From Impatiens glandulifera (taxonomy: Eukaryota > Streptophyta > Magnoliopsida > Ericales > Balsaminaceae): DNA of 64,000 nt. The DNA is taken from NCBI RefSeq assembly GCF_907164915.1, contig NC_061862.1, positions 127,605,641-127,669,640 of the forward strand, written 5' to 3'. The position numbers were made by a program, and so were the translations under genes. Shown here piece by piece: positions 19,510 to 31,716 of the stretch (the stretch's first letter is position 1; the number at the start of each line of letters is the position of its first letter). The notes under the pieces are model-generated. The model saw only the letters and a program-made list of their open reading frames with translations. It was not told the DNA's origin and made no database searches.

Positions 19510-21945
19510 TAGGGTGAGCAAACGGGTAAACCCAACCCGTATTACCCAACCCATATTCAACCCAAATTAAATTTACCCAACCCATATTATTTACTAATAT
19601 GGGTTGGGTATGGGTTGGGTTGAGTATGGGTTGGGTAACCCAAATTATTTTATTTTTATTTTTTTATTTAATATGTATTTGACTCATTTAACACATTTTT
19701 ATTCGTTTAACACGTTTTTCACGTTTTTAACATTTTTAATACGTTTTTCACACGTTTAACACGTTTTTGGCACGTTTAACACGTTTTTGGCACGTTTAAC
19801 ACGTTTTTGGCACGTTTAACACATTTTGACACGTTGAACACGTTTAACACGTTTAACACGTTTTTGACACGTTTGACACGTTTTGACACGTTTTCGACAC
19901 GTTTAACACATTTTGGCACATTTTTGGCACGTTTAACACGTTTTGATACGTTCAACATATTTTTCACATTTTTGACACGTTTCACACGTTTTTCACATTT
20001 TGGGCACGTTTTGGCACGTTTTCCACATTTTTGACACGTTTAACACGTTTTCGACACGTTTAATACGTTTTTCACATTATTGACACGTTTTTCACATTTT
20101 TGGCACGTTTAACACGTTTTGACACGTTTAACACGTTTTGACACGTTTAACACGTTTTGTCACATTTTCGACACGTTTAATACGTTTTCACACATACAAC
20201 ACGTTTAACACATTTAGACACATTTTTCACGTTTATGACACGTTTAACACGTTTTGACATGTTTAACATGTTTTTCACGTTTTTCACATTATTAACACGT
20301 TTAACATGTTTGTAACATATTTAACACGTTTATAACTTGTTTAACATGTTTTCACACGTTTTTCACGTTTTTGGCACGTTTTACACGTTTTGACACATAT
20401 GCCACGTTTTTGGCACGTTTAACACGTTTTCCTCGTTTTTGGCACATTTTGACACGTTTAATACATTTTCACACATTTAATGTCAAACGTGTGAAAATCA
20501 TATTAAACGTGTCAAAATACCAAAAACGTGTTAAACGTGACAAAAACGTGTTAATGTGCAAAAAAAATATGTTAAACATGTCAAAAATATGTTAAATGTG
20601 TAAAACATGTTAAAATGTCAAAAACGTGTTAAACGTGCCAAAAACGTGAAAACCGTGTTAAACATGTTACAAACGTATTAAACATGTTACAAACATGTTA
20701 AACGTGTTAAGAATGTGAAAACGTGAAAACATATTAAATATGTCAAAAACGTATTAAACGTACCAAAATGTGAAAAACGTGTTAATGTGTGGAAAACGTG
20801 TCAAATATGTTAAAAACATGTTTAACATGCCAAAAACGTGAAAAACATATTAAATGTGTGAAACACGTGTTAAACGTGTGAAAAACGTGTGAAAACATGT
20901 TAAACATATCAAAAACGTGCCAAAAACGTGAAAACCGTGTTAAACTTATCAAAAACGTGTTAACCTGTTAGTTATGTTAAATACGTGTTAAACGTGCCAA
21001 AAACGTAAAAAAAAACGTGTTATATTTGTCAAAAACGAGTTAAACGTATTAAACATGTCAAAAACGTGTTAAACATAACAAAAACGTGTTATTAGTATGA
21101 AAACGTGTTAAACATGTCAAAAACTTGTTAAACGTGTCAAAAACGTAAAAACGTGTTAAACGTGTGAAAAACGTGTTAAACATATAAAAACGTGTTAAAA
21201 TGTCAAAAACGTGAAAATCGTGTTAAACTTATCAAAAACGTGTTAAATATGTTTAAAACGTGTTAAACGTGCCAAAAACGTGAAAATCGTGTTAAACTTA
21301 TCAAAAACGAGTTAACGTGTTAAATATGTTAAAAACGTGTTAAACGTGCAAAAAACGTAAAAAACGTGTTTAGTTTGTCAAAAACGCGTTAAACGTATTA
21401 AACATGTCAAAAACGTGTTCAACGTAACAAAAACGTGAAAAACGTGTTATTAGTGTGAAAATGTGTTAAACATGTCAAAAACATGAAAACATGTTAAACG
21501 TGTCAAAAACGTGAAAACGTGTCAAAAATGTGAAAACGTGTGAAAAACGTGTTAAACGTATGAAAAACGTGTTAAACGTGTGAAAAACGTGTTAAACGTG
21601 TTAAACGTGTGAAAAACATGTTATAAGTGAAACGTATTAAAAATATTAAAAACGTGTTAGATGTGTGCAAAACGTGTTAAACGTATGAAAAATATGTTAA
21701 ACATGTCAAAACGTGTTCGACTAAAAGTTGGAAGATGATTAGTTTATATTGGATTAATAATAAAGAATTAAACTAAATTTATATAATTTGGGTAATTTGG
21801 GTAACCCTAACCCAACCCAAATTAAACTCAACCCATACTCAATCCAACCCATACTCAACCCAACCCATATTAACCAACCCAAATTAATATTTTGGGTTTG
21901 GGTTAGGGTTGGGTTTGGGTAAACCCATATTATGCTCACCCCTAG
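19510..21945. mobile_element. Foldback-like hAT element with giant inverted minisatellite
   Basis: Ends TAGGGTGAGCA and TGCTCACCCCTAG are inverted repeats of the hAT type; flanks GCTGTTAT (19502-19509) and CCTGTTAT (21946-21953) are a 7/8 match to an 8-bp target duplication. Next come AACCCAACCC/GGGTTGGGTT-rich arms, then the inverted array. There is no transposase. Confidence 0.8.
19680..21720. repeat. Inverted ACACGTTT / AAACGTGT minisatellite
   Basis: From 19680 to about 20480 the plus strand repeats GACACGTTTAACACGTTTTT-like 10-12 bp motifs. From about 20480 to 21720 it repeats the reverse complement, AAACGTGTTAAACGTGTCAA-like. The two halves (0.8 and 1.2 kb) can pair into a large imperfect hairpin. 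Small ORFs in it are products of the repeat. Confidence 0.93.
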
Positions 21946-23089
21946 CCTGTTATACAAAAGAGACCTCGTCCCTTTTAAATAACAACGAGGTCTGTTTTGT
22001 ATAACAGCGAAGTCACTTTCGTATAACAGTAAAGTCATTTTCGCTTGTACGAGTCGCTCCCAATGTCGTGCTCCCAATCATTTTTTAAGAGTTTATTAGT
22101 ATCATTACAAAAACTAAGTCTATTTTATACCATTTTCCTTTAATTTTAATTTATTTATAAGAATTATTAAATTATTATAAATTTAAAATACCTTAGATAT
22201 ATAAATTTTTAAAAAATTTACGAAGTTCAGAAAATTTTAAATTATTTACTAATAAGATATAATAAAATATTAATATTGAATAAAATTAAAATTATTATTT
22301 CAATAATTTATTATATATTATAATGTTTAATAGAGTATATCATTGATTGAATATTTATGTGTGAAAAAATGTTGATTGATATTTAGTTAAGATAATTTTA
22401 TGAAGAGGTTAATGTATATAATGTATTGTGTAAATTTTGAATAGATAAACCATAGTTGATGTTATTTTTTTTTAAAACATTAAATGTGTATAATCATTCA
22501 TAACATTAATTTTTTTTTCATGTTTTGTGATTAATAGATTTTATATAAATAATAAAAACATAAATGACTCGATTTTGGTAAGAGAGAAATATGAAAATTT
22601 AGGGCTGTACAAAAAACCGGAAAACCGGTAACCAACTGAATCGATAGTTAACCGGTTTCATTTTAATGGTTTATTGGTTAACCGATTTTAACGGTTCGAT
22701 TTTTGGTTTACCTATTTTTCTAACGGTTTAACCGGTAATAATTTAATTATATATTTTTATATTTCATAATTTGTATTATTTATATTATAAATAATAGATA
22801 TATTATAAATAATATTTAATAATCTATAAATCTTTTTATTTTTAAATTTTAAATTATAATTTTTATAAAATTGTTTTTAAAATATATTATACTTTATATA
22901 AAATTTTACAAAAATAAATTAAAAACAAACTACAATAATTTTATTAAAATATGTAAAATTATTTTTATAACGATACAATAACGTGGAATTATAAATTAAC
23001 AAAATCAAAATAGTTAAACAAATAAAAACTTGATGTCTTCAACATTCGCTTCAACAGATCCAACAAATCCGAAATCCTAGAAAGAGAGA

Positions 23090-23470
23090 GAAAAGCTCTG
23101 GAGATTTTTAAAGAAGCGCGATAGGTATAAGCGGCACAACTCGACACGATCGGCACAACGGCACGATAGGAACATTCACGAAATGATCGACATAGGCGGC
23201 ACAATATTGTATTTGAGTCGGAAGTCATAAAATCGGCGCCGAAATCAGCATTGATTAAAGGAAGTGCAATCGGCATAGGAGGAACGACATAATCGGCATG
23301 GGCGACACAATTGGCACAGGCGACACAACCCGATCTGCACGGACAACACGATATTGTATCAATCAAAGGAAGCATAATCGGCACAGGCGACACGACACGA
23401 TCAGCACGGGAGGCACAATAGGCACAAACGACACGACCCGATCTTCACGGACGACACGATATTGTCTAGC
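23090..23470 (+). repeat. GGCACAGGCGACACGA-type repeats in the LINE leader
   Basis: Diverged repeats of ATCGGCACAGGCGACACGA and similar. They lie in the presumed 5' UTR and probably represent short leader repeats. Confidence 0.55.
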
Positions 23471-23779
23471 GACGTTTTGTTGTGCATTAGGTTTGACTGT
23501 TATTTCTTGTTTTTTATTTCTTTTAGCTACTTTTCTGGGATCTGTTGGTTGTCATTTACTGTGTAGTTTTCTCCTCAATCAGGCTAGTCTGGGTTGGGTG
23601 ACTTTGCTGGCTCCTTTATTGTAATTTACTACTACAGATTACTGTTGTTGATTTCTGATGCAGGTCTGAATTATTGATAGTTACTAAGGCATTTGGATGT
23701 CTGCTGCGCAGGCTGAGCCACGATAAGCCTACGCTCGACCAGCCTCCGCTCGACTAGCCTCCTCAACCGAACTAAAAGC

Positions 23780-25608
23780 ATGAGGAAAAATAAAGAGAAT
23801 ATAGAGAAATTGGCTAAAAGGGCTGCCACTTCTTCTAGGTGTCCGACCGGTCACAACGCTACTGATGCAGATGACGTTGACTTCAATCTAACTTTTGCAT
23901 CGACCACTCACATGGCTGGTCTATTAACCGGTCGCGCCCATCTCCCGACCCATCTCCCAACTGGCCATGACGCCCCTCCCTTGACCGGTCATGTATCATC
24001 CACCCCGACCGTCCTGACTGCTATCAACCAATCCAGTAGCGCTACTCCTTCGAAAGGCCATGTCGCTGCCACCCTGACCGGTCATGATGCTGTTTTTCCA
24101 GTCGGGCTCACCTCAGCCACCACGGCATGTCACGACATCCCCACCCCGACCGCTCAAATCCCCGATAAGTCGTGGACCATGGGACGAAATGAAATCGCAA
24201 ATCTAGCGGGCATTAGGAACTAAATTCTCAAATCCCTCACCAGTTCCAAAGGCATGAACTTGTCATTACCAATGAAAAGGGCGAACAAATCATTTGCCAA
24301 TTCAAAATCCGATTCGAGCAAGATTGGAACTCATTCGACAAAACCGAATACGAGGAAATCGTTCTGTGGTCAGTTAGTGTCATGAGGGAGTTCTACAAGT
24401 ACCCCAAAACATATGCATACACTACACAAACAAATGCAAACCAAACATTGAAAACTAATAAGGTTTGGGAAAAAACTGGACAGTTAATGGAGGCAAGCTC
24501 AGTGTAGATCATAGCCTAAAAATTAAAACGCTCGAACACCCACACCAAATCAAACTCCCCCTAGAAATTGAAGAGGAATGCGTCAACGATTGGAAGCGAG
24601 TTGTCGTCGGTCACTTCATGGGCACCCATAAGGCCCCATTCCGAGCAATCAAGGCCGCCCTTTTCCGACAATGGAGAGAAAATGGACTTGAAAAAGTCAA
24701 AGTCAATGACTTTGGCTATTTCTTCCTCACTTTTGGCACGGAGACCGAAGCCCAAGCTATTGCCGACTCAGATTTCACTTTCATGTTCAGCTTATGTTTC
24801 AAGCTTGCCAAATAGAATGAAGAAATGGACGTCAATAGCAAACCGCCACAATCTGAACAAGTGTGGGTGAGACTAAGAAACATTCCACTGCACCTTTGTA
24901 ATTCCAAAGCACTTGTCTACCTCAACGGACTCATTGAAAGCCGCTTAAGCTCGATCCCAATTTTGACTCATTTGAACAAGTCACGTTTTATCGTGTTTGC
25001 ATTAAGATCGATTCAACGAGTACAAAACCGGATAAATTCGAGTTAAGATGCCGAAATAGAAACATGGTTGTCATTGAGGTCATGTATGAGCAGCTGAAAA
25101 AGAGGACGGAGTAAAGCAAAAGAAACCCGTGGCCACCCCCGAACAAGAGAATCTCAAGTTGGTTAAGAAATCCTATATCTAAATCCTCAAAGCAAATGAA
25201 AACCACAACGAACACGTGAACGAGAACCAAACTAATCCCGATCCCACTAAGCCTAAAACCGAGGCCCTTTTCCCACTAATTAGGTTTGAAAAGCCCGATT
25301 TCGACGTGGATGATAGCGAAAGCCAAAATATCTCAAAAACCATGAGCTTCGAAACCAAAAAAAAGCCGCAATGTTGTTAAAGAAACCACCTTAAGGGAAA
25401 CAACTCATACGCTCAACACCTAACTCAAGCCCAAAAGAAAAAAAGTGACAAGAGAAGCTAGAGAAAACGAAGAAGCCGGAACACTATTTGGAAATATATC
25501 GCAAAAAGACATAAGAGTGACAAGAAAGAAGGAAAGAAAAAACAAGGGCAGAGATAAGAGAGACAAGTCCGAAGAAATCAACCCCTATCGTCTTGTTTTA
25601 TTTGATTG
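23780..25608 (+). pseudogene. LINE ORF1 (DUF4283-type), frameshifted
   Basis: An N-terminal part (23780-24223, 147 aa) has several TGH/LTGH motifs in a Pro/Thr-rich stretch. After a stop, a segment in another frame reads HELVI.NEKG, FEQDWNSFDKTEYEEIVLWS and KTYAYTTQ; then at 24465-24815 IEEECVNDWKRVVVGHFMG and RQWRENGLEKV, the DUF4283 domain of plant LINE ORF1. VWVRLRNIPLHLCN (24865-24905) and a Lys-rich tail to 25608 complete it. ORF1 proteins bind LINE RNA. At least three frameshifts or stops. Confidence 0.8.
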
Positions 25609-26265
25609 ATTGTTAGTTTCATTCCTTATTCACTTTTGTAATATGATTTCATGTCCGTGTGCGTTTCTTAGGCCAACTGTGGATTCCTTATAACCACCGT
25701 GTGTTGACTTTGAGCGAACTGTTGTAAGCTCAATTTCAGCTCTTGTACTCTTTTTAGCCTTTTCGGGTCTTTTTAATTAATGGCTTAAGCCATTTCTTAA
25801 AAAAAAAACATTCGCTTCATGTTTTAACTTTCTACCGAACCCTTGGTTGGTCAAAACTAATCGACATAATGTATTTGAATTTTCTCAAGAACATAAAAAA
25901 GCTAACAAAATAGCTATAAAATATATTATATTATTATAATAAAATTATATATTATAGTATATTATTAAATATATCAATAAAATATATTATATTATAATAG
26001 AGGAAAGGATGAGAATAGTATAATAGGAAAGTGCAAACAATAATTTTAAATTTTTTTTTATTAATTTATTACTTAATTTAAAAAATTGAATTATCGGTTC
26101 CTAGTTAAACCCGGTTAACCGATCGAAACCAACAAAACCGGTAGAATCAGAACCGGTAAAACCGATATCATTAACGGCCAGTTAACCGGTTTGTAAAATA
26201 AGAGGCAAAACCGGTCTTAACCGGAACCGTTTAACCGGTTAACTGGTTAACCGGTCGGTTGAAAT

Positions 26266-26338
26266 CTACTATATAAATTCGGATGGTAAAATTTCTCTTT
26301 GCCAAAGAGAAAATGCGAGTTCGATTCCCGCTATCTGA
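26266..26338 (+). pseudogene. Decayed plastid-type tRNA-Gly(GCC) (nuclear plastid DNA)
   Basis: GGTAAAATTTCTCTTTGCCA followed by AAGAGAAAATGCGAG and TTCGATTCCCGCTATC matches the chloroplast trnG-GCC I know, including anticodon GCC at 26301-26303 and the T loop. The acceptor and D arms are mutated (CTACTATATAAATT in place of GCGGATATAGTC), so it should not fold normally. Confidence 0.75.
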
Positions 26339-27310
26339 ATAATTCGAAAAACTTTTCAAATTAATGATTTTTTAGATGTAAAAATGGTGTTTTGTAACAG
26401 TACTCTTTCCAACTGAAATAACATTAAAATAAATGCTTAATAACTAATTTAGTAATATTAAAAATAATTGTAATATAACCTTCAATGTTACCGAAATCAA
26501 ATCATATTTCTGAAATTGCAAATTCTGTATTTATATCTTTAACTAAAAATGAGCCATTTTTGTTTGAACCTATATTATTCTAAATATTATTAATATTATA
26601 ATATATATTACCACATTATTTGAATTGAATATTTTATTTCTATTATATTTTATTTTACAACTTAATTTATAATAATCAATATAATATTATTTATTAATGA
26701 CTTGTGTACGCGTTTTAATTTTGCCTCATTGAATCCTTTTCTCTCTCTTGACGTCCCAAATAGAATATGTTTTCTTTTGTACGCGAAATTTTATATCATC
26801 TTATGTGTCTACAAATTTTAGAGTCCATCTAACATCTTTTGTTTTAGGGAATGAAATAATATAATTCTAAGATAGATTTATCTATTCGTATGCTCTATCT
26901 TTAAGAATATTTTGTGCGATCCAAAATTTGTCGGTCTCATGTCTTACCTATCTTTTCGAGTGCTCCGCCCATGAAGGGGACGCATCAAAGGACTTAAATG
27001 GTAAACAAAACTCGTGCACTTTTTAGAAAAAGGTTTTTTTTTTGCGAAAGTTATTATATAGAACCAAGCGGCTTACATTCCTCTCAATCTCACAAAAAGT
27101 AGATAAAAAAACTATCCATATAAGATTTTGTCATATCTGTTTTAGAAACCAAAGTAAAAGTGTATATCATAAATTTCTTTTGATTGACCCTTACATGTTT
27201 CAAATTATTACGTTAAAAAAACATAGTAAGTAGGTTAGTTTTAATATTCGTCGTTTTAGTTAACTTCAAAAAGAAACTAAAGGAAATAAATAGACTATTC
27301 CTGCATTTAA
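26339..27310. other. AT-rich intergenic stretch
   Basis: No coding frame, terminal repeats or RNA gene recognised. Confidence 0.4.
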
Positions 27311-27724
27311 GGTCCGGTGCTTGGTTATGCATGAGAAATGGGCCGCAACAACTATGTCTTATGCGACTATCCTGTGGGATAATCTCTACTGGAATGTAGT
27401 TGTCCATTTGTTTGTGAAGTTACGCTACACATTTGTATTAGGAGTTCAGAATTTTTTTGTTTGTGTATTCATTAACCTTGTATCTAATCTAGAAGGAGTA
27501 ACCCTAGATTATGCATGGATTTAGGGTTCGGTGCTTGGTTATGCATGAGAAATGGGCCGTAACAACTATGTCTTATGCATCTATCCCATGGGATAGTCTT
27601 ACTCGAATGTAGTTGGCCATTTGTTTGTGAAGTTACGCTACACATTTGCATTAGGAGTTCATAATTCTTTTATTTGTGTATGCCTTAACCTTGTATCTAA
27701 TCTAGAAGGAGTAACCCTATAATT
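27311..27724. repeat. 214-bp tandem duplication
   Basis: GGTCCGGTGCTTGGTTATGC at 27311 recurs as GGTTCGGTGCTTGGTTATGC at 27525; the whole unit, through GAAGGAGTAACCCTA, is repeated with few changes. No function recognised. Confidence 0.88.
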
Positions 27725-30700
27725 AGATTCCAATAAAGGTTGGCATCAAACCATTATAGTTCTCTTGATTTTTATTTATCGTGTCTTAAGTAAATTTTAA
27801 TAAGATACCCTATGCTTAGTCTAGAGATGATTTTGGACTCTTATTAGGTTTTCCTATACTAAAGAAGATGAAATAGAACTTTGAATGCACTCATTGGGCA
27901 CAAATGTGAACCATAATGTGAATTCTCACTTTGCCAATTTGCTTGGAAGTTTGTTTGTTGATCTGAAATGTGAATCCTTGTATGAAAATAACTTCACCAG
28001 TATGTTGGGATGTTGATTAAAGAACAAAGAGGGGAGTTGGAGACCTGAAGGATGTAACAACCGAAATCAAGAATTTTCCCAAAAAAGTTGGAAAATCTTA
28101 AAGGTTTATGTCGAACATATTTTTAGAAACACTTCACTTGATTTCAGAACTTTTTGGGGATACAAAAAATCCGATACGACTCCGCGAAAATGAGTGTTTT
28201 TTTCGAAAGTGTTTCGAAAATTCTTAAAATTTCTAGGGACGTCAAAAATAATTGTATGAAGCTAATACAAAAATATCTTATTCGTTCGGGCTACGAAGCT
28301 CAAGATATGAGCGATTCAAATAATTCATTTTTCAAACGAGTCCCAAAAATTATTGAAAAATATTATTATTGTTGAAAATAATATTTTTGATCATCATTGA
28401 ATTTTGGGAATTTTTCTAAAATCATATATTGAGCTCCAATTGAAGAAATAAGGATGGTTGGTATAAAATGAACCAAACAAGCACTAAGAAAAATCCCCAA
28501 AAGTTGGAAATTAAAACATTATATCAAAAATTGGAAAAATATAATGTTTTCGGGTCGAATTGAACGTAAATAGTAGTTTAGGGATCAAATTGATTTGGAT
28601 TTATTGAAAATAATTTAAATATGGAAGTTTTTGCTCTAAATTTCAAAATTGCTATTAATTAGAGGGTCAATTTAATTCAGAATTAAATAATTAATCATGA
28701 ATTAAAGTTTCTAGGCGAATTTAAAAGGATTAAGAGCGTATGGACCTTTTTGAACATTCTTAATAAGTTTAGGAATTCGGAAAATCGAAAAGGAAGAAAC
28801 TGTTCATCGTCCTCCTAGTTGTTTGATTCCTGCTGTAGACGTTCGCTTCTTCTACTCCATGGATGCTCAGGAGATTCTCCAAAGACCATACATGTGAAGT
28901 CGTCTCAGAGTCATCTTTTCCTCGTCGCCTTGCTGCTTGTTTGGAATATTGTTAGAATCCAAAGTCAAAGAACATAAGCAAACTATGTTCTTCCGATATG
29001 GACTTCAGATCGACTCTCTAACCTCGTCGTTGCTTCTAAAGACTGGAGCTCATCACTACGGAGGCTCACTAACCTAATAAACATCCTAAAGATACACTTC
29101 GACGCACATGAATGAAGAACAGAGCAATCAAAACAGGATTCCTCTAAGAATTGCAGTTACCTCTTGTAACTCGTCGTTTGTCTAAGAATTATTTCCACAA
29201 ACAATGTAGGAGCTCTCCTCATCGTCAATAACTTCGATTGCGCCTTCGATACGTCGAGGAGGCGGTCTAAAATGCTTCTGAAGATTTGGCGGACAATTCT
29301 TCCTATAACGACCAATGTTTGAAGATTCCAACAAGTTTTAGAAACTGAAAAAATATGCTAGTGAAGACCTATCCTCTTCATAACTAAAACACAGTTTAAC
29401 ATAGGACTTTAACAACTAGATTAACCAAGCATCAAACAATTATTCAAACAGCTCATCAACAAATTAATCATACAATATTAATTCAACTCAACGTAGGCAT
29501 TAGTGTACAAAATCGACGCCTTGAATGAATTACAATAACATTAGAACAAAAGTCCTACATAAATAAGATTGAAGAACTATAAGAACCGGAGCTGGACTTG
29601 GACTCGTCGGAGAAAACTGAAATCTCGTCGGAATCGCTTTTCCCTTGTTCTTCCTTTAGTTACTTTTTCTCCAAGCTTACTCTCTCTCTAATGTATGTCT
29701 AAAACTTTGCACATGGATTCACCGTGTGCTCAAATTAATGAGATAACACCATTATATACCCTTAGGCAAGGGTAACTTAGGAATTAGAATTTCTGGAAAA
29801 CCTGTAACTTAGTTAATGAGTTGAACCGACTTATTTTCCTACTCGGCCGAGTCTAGGATAAATTACTTCTTGTACGTAACCAGTTAGGCTACACCTTGAG
29901 AATTTGTTTGAGCCATATAGACAAGTGTAGACCGAGTTATCCTTTTTTGATGTCATGCATTTTTTGGTTACAGTTTTCAGTTGTATTAGTTCAACTGAAA
30001 CTTCAAATGATCCATAACTCTTGACTCAAATCATCATTGAAGCTGATCCATGATGCGTTGAAAAGGTTTGTTTGTCAGCTATAACATTCATATTTGACAA
30101 AATCTTCAAGGCTCACCGCAAATCCATGAAATTCTTAATGGAACGTTAGTGATCTCGAAATGAACAGTTGAGCTTACGGGCGACCTAGCATGGGATGTAG
30201 GTAGAATCATGAGTGCTATTGGTATCAAAAGAAATATAACTTAATCACCTTTCAAATAGTGTTTCATTTTCTCCAAATTGTTGAGCAAATCAAATTTTTT
30301 TTTTTTAAATTCACATTATGCTTTAGTTCGCTCAATGAATAGAGTGGGTGAACTTACATTGGATTGTATGGCTAAATTAACCACCTTAAGCGTCGAATGA
30401 AGATGTGGACCATTTCCATTGGAATGGTCAGCATCTAGCTTTCTAACCGTAGGTCAAAATCCAAATTGGAAGTACCATAGCTTTAGTTTTGAATTATACA
30501 CCGTAGACATGTCTAGTTTGATCCCATCTTGGTCGTATTATCTTGTACCACCGACTCCGAAGGATTAAAAACTTCAAATCCATTTTGGTTACAAATAAAC
30601 TTTGTAGAGGACTCTTCAACTTTCAAAATCATCTAAGATCAAATAATTCCGTTGAGTATAATATCCTGGATGACCATTCCAAATTGATGATCCCAATATG

Positions 30701-31489
30701 ATTTATTCAGCAAAATAGAATGTCAAATACAAGCGTTTGGGAATTTTTTTTTAAAATAATCCAAGACTGGCATCATCATAATGTCTGCATGTGCATTTTT
30801 TAATTCCTTTGGGAAAGCGTTCTGATCCATTAACTTCCATTGATTCGCCTTTGACTCATTCGGTTCAACTCGGTTATTGACATTTTTTCCATAAACTTGT
30901 ATGCTTGTTCTTTACGGTGTTTTATGGTTGAATATTGATCATAGTATCATTTAGAAACTATCTGGATAATATAGAATCAATCAATCGGTCTTAAAAATAA
31001 TAATTCAAATTCAAAATTTTAAAATCCAAAAACTGGGTTTGTTGTTCGTGGGCTAATTCTGTTGAATCACAGGCTAGAAAGCATCTCAACATGATTGTAA
31101 GGATGTTGGGAAACTCTTTGATCATGTTTGATCCATCCCTATCATGTTTGATCAAAATCAAAATTTTCAAAATAAATGAAATGTTTTGAGTTCATGATTT
31201 GGTCAAAACGAATAGTTAATGTTCATGTTTTGGTATCAATCAATTATATAAGATATTTGGAAGGTATTAGATAGCTCACTTCTCCTCTAAATGGAAGGTA
31301 TCCAATTTTTGATCAAAAACTATTTTGAATGATTTGATCATCATCCATTTTGATTGATACTTTGAGATGATGATCAATATGTTCCTGTGAGATTTGTGAA
31401 GCTAACCAAACCCTTCGATCAAATAATCCAACCTAAAAAAAAGAATTAAAAAATGAACTTAGGTGTTCTTGATGATCGAGGCTGGTTAG

Positions 31490-31716
31490 CATATGACCGA
31501 GACACCCGATTGAGGGTCCTCGGTTTGGAACAAATCCTAGGACCGAGAAATTCGAACCTAAGACCGAGATTTATGTCCGATAATTTCAACAGGACCGAGA
31601 GGTCCTACCGATGTTCTTGAGTTAGGACTGAGAGGTCCAACCTAGGACCAAAGATTCTAGAACCTAGGACAAAGAGGTCTAAAACTAGGACCGAGGAATC
31701 TTGACCCAAGACCGAG
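31490..31716. repeat. GGACCGAGAGGTCC-type repeats, left part
   Basis: About eight diverged units of CTAGGACCGAGA-GTTC. They resume at 33105-33290 beyond the solo LTR, so the LTR split a single array. Confidence 0.7.

Larger units (their letters stand above)
19445..22087. mobile_element. Outer TIR element (MULE- or hAT-like)
   Basis: Its left end (GGAATGATAGGAAGCACGAC) and the reverse complement of its right end (AAAATGATTGGGAGCACGAC) form terminal inverted repeats that continue through ACTCGTACAA..GAAA.TGACTT. AGAGTTTA occurs on both sides (19437-19444 and 22088-22095) as an 8-bp target duplication. No transposase: nearly all its content is the nested hAT element. Confidence 0.75.
19239..22604 (+). 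repeat. Globulin 3' flank, copy C (no exons; split by nested TIR elements)
   Basis: 19239-19436 matches copies A and B from TATTATGTGTATG; 22096-22604 continues from TTATTAGTATCATTACAAAA. In between lie nested insertions. No globulin exon precedes it: the CACTA element occupies that position. It shows that the array once held at least three units. Confidence 0.85.
23054..25806 (+). mobile_element. LINE carrying ORF1 only
   Basis: Flanked by a perfect 13-bp duplication AACATTCGCTTCA (23041-23053 and 25807-25819) and ending in a run of about ten A. It contains a 5' leader, a degenerate ORF1 and a 3' UTR, but no endonuclease or reverse transcriptase. At 2.75 kb it is about half the usual plant LINE length. 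Confidence 0.85.
22600..26265. mobile_element. hAT-like element rich in GGTTAACCGG, host of the LINE
   Basis: Begins near TAGGGCTGTACAAAAAACCG and both ends are dense in AACCGGTTAACCGG motifs in opposite order (22610-22740 and 26090-26262), with an AT-rich core. Without the LINE it is about 0.9 kb. The right terminal repeat is not visible; it seems to end at the trnG remnant. Classification rests on terminal style only. Confidence 0.5.

Noticed and set aside
19776..20595. Small proteins rich in RVKNVLN or RLTRFDTF
   Set aside because: They are translations of the ACACGTTT minisatellite, open only because the repeat lacks stops in some frames.
21780..21940. Telomere-like CCCTAA/TTAGGG sequence
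   Set aside because: Only scattered AACCCTAACCC within AACCCAACCC arms of the hAT element, not a telomeric array.
26266..26338. Functional tRNA-Gly gene
   Set aside because: Acceptor and D arms do not pair; only the anticodon and T arm regions survive.
28154..28375. 73-residue ORF
   Set aside because: Lies within the presumed Gypsy LTR start and shows no recognised domain; treated as chance.
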